A stretch of DNA of 64,000 bases from Alkalimonas amylolytica (GTDB lineage: Bacteria > Pseudomonadota > Gammaproteobacteria > Enterobacterales > Alteromonadaceae). The translations under genes and the position numbers were made by a program. The stretch spans positions 276,493 to 340,492 of the forward strand of contig NZ_FNRM01000005.1 of the NCBI RefSeq assembly GCF_900107845.1, written 5' to 3'. Shown piece after piece: positions 61,184 through 64,000 of this stretch (within the stretch, counting starts at the first letter, position 1; every line of letters begins with the position of its first letter). A model generated the notes under the pieces. That model saw only the letters and a list, made by a program, of their open reading frames with translations, searched no databases and was not told where the DNA came from.

Positions 61184-61780
61184 GTGAGCCGAGCGGAACA
61201 AAAAGAGAAAACCAGGCGCGCCATTATTAACGCAGCTTTTCAGCAACTGAGCGCGGATAAAAGCTTTGCCAGCCTTAGCCTGCGTGAGGTAGCAAGAGAA
61301 GCGGGTATAGCGCCAACCTCTTTTTATCGTCATTTTTCCGATATGGATGAGCTGGGCTTGACGCTGGTGGATGAAGCTGGCCTGATGCTACGTCAACTGA
61401 TGCGACAAGCCAGGCAACGCATTGTGCATAATCGCAGTGTGATCCAGACGTCGGTTGAGACTTTTATGGAGTTTATTATGCAGCACAGTAATGTGTTCCG
61501 CTTGTTGCTGCGTGAACGTTCTGGCACCTCAGCAGCTTTTCGCAGTGCTGTTGCTCGTGAAATTCAGCATTTTTGCGCCGAGCTGGCTGATTACCTTCGT
61601 AAAGAAAACAAGTGTTCGGCTGAAATGGCATTGATTCAAGCGGAAGCCATGGTGATTTTGGTGTTTCATGCCGGCGCTGATGCATTGGATGCCAGTGATG
61701 AAGTACGGCAGCGCATTACCACGAAAACTATTCAGCAACTACGCTGGTTGGCCGGTGGTAGTAAACCACCGGCGGCTTAA
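61184..61780 (+). CDS. fabR: TetR-family regulator of unsaturated fatty acid genes (FabR)
   Basis: 198 residues starting at GTG ([19 protein letters not shown]). The TetR helix-turn-helix [21 protein letters not shown] and [17 protein letters not shown] are diagnostic of FabR, which represses unsaturated fatty acid synthesis on sensing acyl-ACP/CoA composition. Divergence from a desaturase and the intervening palindrome fit this. It converges on trmA with an 8-base gap. Confidence 0.92.
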   Translation: MSRAEQKEKTRRAIINAAFQQLSADKSFASLSLREVAREAGIAPTSFYRHFSDMDELGLTLVDEAGLMLRQLMRQARQRIVHNRSVIQTSVETFMEFIMQHSNVFRLLLRERSGTSAAFRSAVAREIQHFCAELADYLRKENKCSAEMALIQAEAMVILVFHAGADALDASDEVRQRITTKTIQQLRWLAGGSKPPAA

Positions 61781-61788
61781 AATGGTCG

Positions 61789-62880
61789 TTAGTTTCTTTT
61801 TTTCAACCAGACTCCAGACTCCAGATGATGGGTGTATGGGAACTGGTCAAACACGGCAAAACGCTCGATGCGATGTGTTTTATCCAGCTCATCCAAATTT
61901 ACTTTCAACGTTTCCGGGTTGCAGGAGATATAAAGAATATCGTTAAAGTGGCTCACCAGTTCCACGGTCGCCGGATCCAGACCTGCCCGTGGTGGGTCGA
62001 CCAGCACGGTATTTAGCTGCAGGCTGGATAAATCATGTTGTTTTAGCTGCGATCCCTTGAGTAAGGCTGCTGAGACATCTTCAGCCGACATTTGCAGCAC
62101 CTGTACATTATTGATCTGGTTCAGGTGGCAGTTGTATTGTGCTGAACGAATGGACTTTCGGGAAATTTCGGTGGCAACCACCTGGTCAAAGTGTGCGGCC
62201 AGTGCCAGTGAGAAATTACCATTACCGCAATACAACTCAAGCAAGTCGCCTTTTAGTTGTGTTGCCACATCGCATGCCCAACTTAACATGTGTTGATTTA
62301 CAATACCGTTGGGTTGGGTAAAGCTGTTTTCAATTTGCTGATAGCGCAGCGTTCTTTGCTTGACCTGTAGTTGTTCAATAATGTAATCGCGATCCAGTTC
62401 AACTTTTTGTTTGCGTGCCCGACCAATCAGATCCAGTGGTCCGTAGTCAGCGAGTTTCTGTTTCAAAGTGCTGGCTGCTTGCTGCCAGTTATCATCCAAA
62501 GGGCGTTTGTAGATTAAGGTGATGAGCAGCTCACCACTTAAGCCTGTCAGGTAATCAATTTGATATAGACGGCGGCGCAGCTCATCATTGTCTTTCAGCA
62601 GTTCCAACAAGACCGGCATCATTTCGCTGATGCGTTTATCGGCGATAGGGAAATGATCAATCCGGACACGCTCTTTGGTCGCAGGGTCAAACATAATGTG
62701 GAACAAGTCATCACCCTCATGCCAGACACGAAACTCTGCCCGTAACCGATAGTGCTCACTTGGAGAGCGGAATACTTCAACTTCAGGAAGCTGCAAAGGT
62801 TGTAACAAGGCCCGCACGGATCCAAGTTTGGACGTCAGCAGAGCTTCGTATTGGTCTGGAAAAGTTTGTCCTGGGCGCAT
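61789..62880 (-). CDS. trmA: tRNA (uracil-54-C5)-methyltransferase
   Basis: 363 residues. It forms ribothymidine at position 54 of tRNA using S-adenosylmethionine. SAM motif LLELYCGNGNFSLALA, DPPRAGLDP and the catalytic-Cys motif ISCNPETL are present, as is the N-terminal RAEFRVWHEGDDLFHIMFD of TrmA rather than RlmC/D. The ATG at 62880 (AGGA upstream) begins MRPGQTFPDQYEALL; a 48-codon upstream extension is not real. Transcribed from the direction of the RRM gene. Confidence 0.96.
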   Translation of the reverse strand: MRPGQTFPDQYEALLTSKLGSVRALLQPLQLPEVEVFRSPSEHYRLRAEFRVWHEGDDLFHIMFDPATKERVRIDHFPIADKRISEMMPVLLELLKDNDELRRRLYQIDYLTGLSGELLITLIYKRPLDDNWQQAASTLKQKLADYGPLDLIGRARKQKVELDRDYIIEQLQVKQRTLRYQQIENSFTQPNGIVNQHMLSWACDVATQLKGDLLELYCGNGNFSLALAAHFDQVVATEISRKSIRSAQYNCHLNQINNVQVLQMSAEDVSAALLKGSQLKQHDLSSLQLNTVLVDPPRAGLDPATVELVSHFNDILYISCNPETLKVNLDELDKTHRIERFAVFDQFPYTHHLESGVWLKKRN

Positions 62881-62995
62881 ACGGCATCCTGATAAAGCGT
62901 AAAAGCACGATCTTACGTTTTTTTCAGTGGACTGCCAAATACAAAGAAGAGCAGCGCTTGCTACAGCGCTGCGGGGTGAGGTCTGAAGCGTTCGA

Positions 62996-63463
62996 CTAAC
63001 TTTCCTGACGATCTTTGGCTTCACGCACTTTCAGTGTTCTGTCCTGAAACTCACTATCATTTAAAGCTTGGATCATTTTTTCAGCGTCTTTGGCAGCAAC
63101 TTCAACAAAGCCAAAACCGCGACGACGCCCAGTCTGTCGATCTTTCATCAAGCGGACATTAATGACCACGCCTTTGGCTTCGAATAATTGTTGTACTGCT
63201 TCTTCATTGGCTCGATACGGCAGATTGCCAACATAGAGGGTTGCCGTCTCGCCTTGATAGATATGTTCCACCATATCATCACTCAAGTTGATAGCATTGC
63301 CTTTAACATCGCGCAAAATGGGTACCAGAACTCCGCAGAGCAAAACACCAAGTACGACGACCACATACGAAGGCAAGGCGGGGTTCAATAGATAAAACAC
63401 TAAAAAAGCAAGAATGGCCACCGCAAGGGTGTAAGGCAAGGTGGCTCGTAACGTAGGTAACAT
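62996..63463 (-). CDS. membrane-anchored RRM RNA-binding protein
   Basis: 155 residues. Two N-terminal hydrophobic segments (about 8-26 and 32-50) precede a single RNA-recognition motif with RNP2 LYVGNL at 76-81 and RNP1 RGFGFVEV at 115-122. Bacterial RRM proteins are normally soluble and about 80-100 residues; tethering to the membrane is unusual. It could bring specific transcripts to the inner membrane or protect RNA in cold. It lies directly upstream of an rRNA promoter region on the opposite strand. Confidence 0.88.
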   Translation of the reverse strand: MLPTLRATLPYTLAVAILAFLVFYLLNPALPSYVVVVLGVLLCGVLVPILRDVKGNAINLSDDMVEHIYQGETATLYVGNLPYRANEEAVQQLFEAKGVVINVRLMKDRQTGRRRGFGFVEVAAKDAEKMIQALNDSEFQDRTLKVREAKDRQES

Positions 63464-63591
63464 AAGATATATCCTATAAGAGTCAACAAATTAGTTCGGT
63501 AAAAACCTGCAACACAGGTGCTTTAATCTTAGCGGTTGCTCGGGAACTAGCCAACTGAAATCTAATAAAAGGCAAAATTGTGTTTTCAGCC

Positions 63592-63626
63592 TTGACAGCG
63601 CGTTTTAAATCCCTAAAATGGCGCCC
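63592..63626 (+). promoter_or_regulatory. rRNA operon promoter P1
   Basis: TTGACA (63592-63597), a 16-base spacer and TAAAAT (63614-63619), then GGCGCCC, a GC-rich discriminator typical of stringently controlled rRNA promoters. It is the upstream of two tandem promoters. Confidence 0.82.
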
Positions 63627-63703
63627 TCGCTTGCAGATGGCGGTAAAGCCCTCAAAAAGCGATGTGAAGTGAAGTGGCATGCTGAAATATTTTCGAAACC
63701 GGC

Positions 63704-63739
63704 TTGACTTGCTACTAGGACGATGTAAAATGCGCGTCC
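63704..63739 (+). promoter_or_regulatory. rRNA operon promoter P2
   Basis: TTGACT (63704-63709), a 16-base spacer and TAAAAT (63726-63731), followed by GCGCGTCC, again a GC-rich discriminator. It is the downstream tandem promoter, about 150 bases before 16S. Confidence 0.85.
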
Positions 63740-63770
63740 TGCTTCGGAATGAAGCACTGCTCTTTAACAA
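63740..63770 (+). promoter_or_regulatory. boxB-like hairpin and boxA antitermination site
   Basis: TGCTTC-GGAAT-GAAGCA (63740-63756) is a small hairpin like boxB, followed by TGCTCTTTAACA (63758-63769), matching the boxA sequence of E. coli rrn leaders. These recruit Nus factors to prevent early termination of rRNA transcripts. Confidence 0.88.
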
Positions 63771-63877
63771 TTCGCAATCAATTATCTGTGTGGGTACTTG
63801 TGTTGATACGTGCAAACGAATAATCAGTATGAGTGACCAATGTTAATTTATTAGTCAGTAATACTGAGTCAAAACTT

Positions 63878-64000
63878 TAATTGAAGAGTTTGATCATGGC
63901 TCAGATTGAACGCTGGCGGCAGGCCTAACACATGCAAGTCGAGCGGTAACATGCCTTCGGGTGATGACGAGCGGCGGACGGGTGAGTAATGCTTGGGTAT
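63878..64000 (+). rRNA. rrsA: 16S ribosomal RNA (5' end, runs off the window)
   Basis: AATTGAAGAGTTTGATCATG begins at 63879 and continues with the universal GCTCAGATTGAACGCTGGCGGC block and V1 region, ending at the window edge. This is the first ~123 bases of a 16S gene of gammaproteobacterial, Rheinheimera/Alishewanella-like type. The 414-base region 63464-63877 is its promoter-leader. Confidence 0.97.

Noticed and set aside
63483..63815. 110-codon minus-strand reading over the rRNA leader
   Set aside because: It covers the tandem rRNA promoters, boxB and boxA and has no recognisable domain or ribosome-binding site.
1..64000. CRISPR array, prophage, insertion sequence or integron
   Set aside because: No regularly spaced direct repeats, transposase, integrase or terminal inverted repeats were seen on either strand.

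Overview
The window looks like chromosomal DNA of a free-living aquatic gammaproteobacterium, closest in character to Rheinheimera/Alishewanella/Arsukibacterium (Alteromonadales-Chromatiaceae). The grounds are the first ~120 bases of a 16S rRNA gene at the right edge, the gene repertoire (DUF3010, DUF3334, MipA/OmpV-DUF3019, FabR next to a desaturase, a TonB-dependent maltodextrin system) and the Gln/Leu-rich proteins. About 48 protein genes are supported. No insertion sequence, prophage or CRISPR array is visible, and no complete tRNA gene was recognised.

Layout. 1-3.6 kb: DUF3010 gene, then a plasmid-style partition cassette (ParA ATPase, ribbon-helix-helix-like partner, divergent KfrA-like coiled-coil DNA-binding protein) whose divergent promoter region holds two different perfect palindromes. 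3.6-8.8 kb: a secreted cyclophilin with a GlyGly-CTERM tail, a P-loop kinase, an NtrC-type two-component pair, and a divergent secreted DUF4168 gene behind a well-formed sigma-54 promoter. 8.9-12.5 kb: AtoE-type fatty acid transporter, SDR, PanE-like reductase, small lipoprotein. 12.8-15.6 kb: a second sigma-54-type two-component pair. 15.7-17.7 kb: a DUF2235 hydrolase fused to a PilZ domain, then DUF3617. 17.7-22.5 kb: ABC-2 exporter plus lipoprotein hydrolase, divergent from a DesK/DesR-like pair.

24-43.5 kb is a maltodextrin/starch utilisation locus: TonB-dependent receptor, pullulanase, GH13 amylase, GH31 glucosidase/transglucosylase, MFS sugar transporter, second GH13 enzyme, and a LacI-family regulator. 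Three copies (two perfect, one with one mismatch) of the palindrome TGAATACGTATTCA precede the receptor, amylase and MFS genes and tie the locus into one regulon. The inferred flow is: extracellular or surface hydrolysis, TonB-driven outer-membrane uptake, periplasmic trimming by GH13/GH31 enzymes, then MFS import.

43.6-48.7 kb: LD-carboxypeptidase, then a MipA-DUF3019-response regulator-kinase operon in which every junction is TGATG, then a CheX-like DUF3334 gene. 48.8-53.3 kb: SLC13 permease, pyrC, comM/yifB. 53.5-58.2 kb: an MMPL exporter, LolA-like protein and LysM-plus-beta-barrel protein in one overlapping operon. 58.2-64 kb: TRIC channel, membrane-anchored unknown, acyl-CoA desaturase/FabR, TrmA, membrane-anchored RRM protein, and the promoter-leader region of an rRNA operon with tandem promoters, boxB and boxA, entering 16S.

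No wholly new defence or mobile system is evident. The strongest candidates for something undescribed are the DUF2235-PilZ fusion, the LysM-barrel/MMPL/LolA operon, the chromosomal ParA-RHH-KfrA cassette with its palindromes, and the sigma-54-driven DUF4168 gene beside its likely NtrC-type regulator. Start codons were chosen by eye from ribosome-binding sites. All family assignments rest on motif recognition without database searches.
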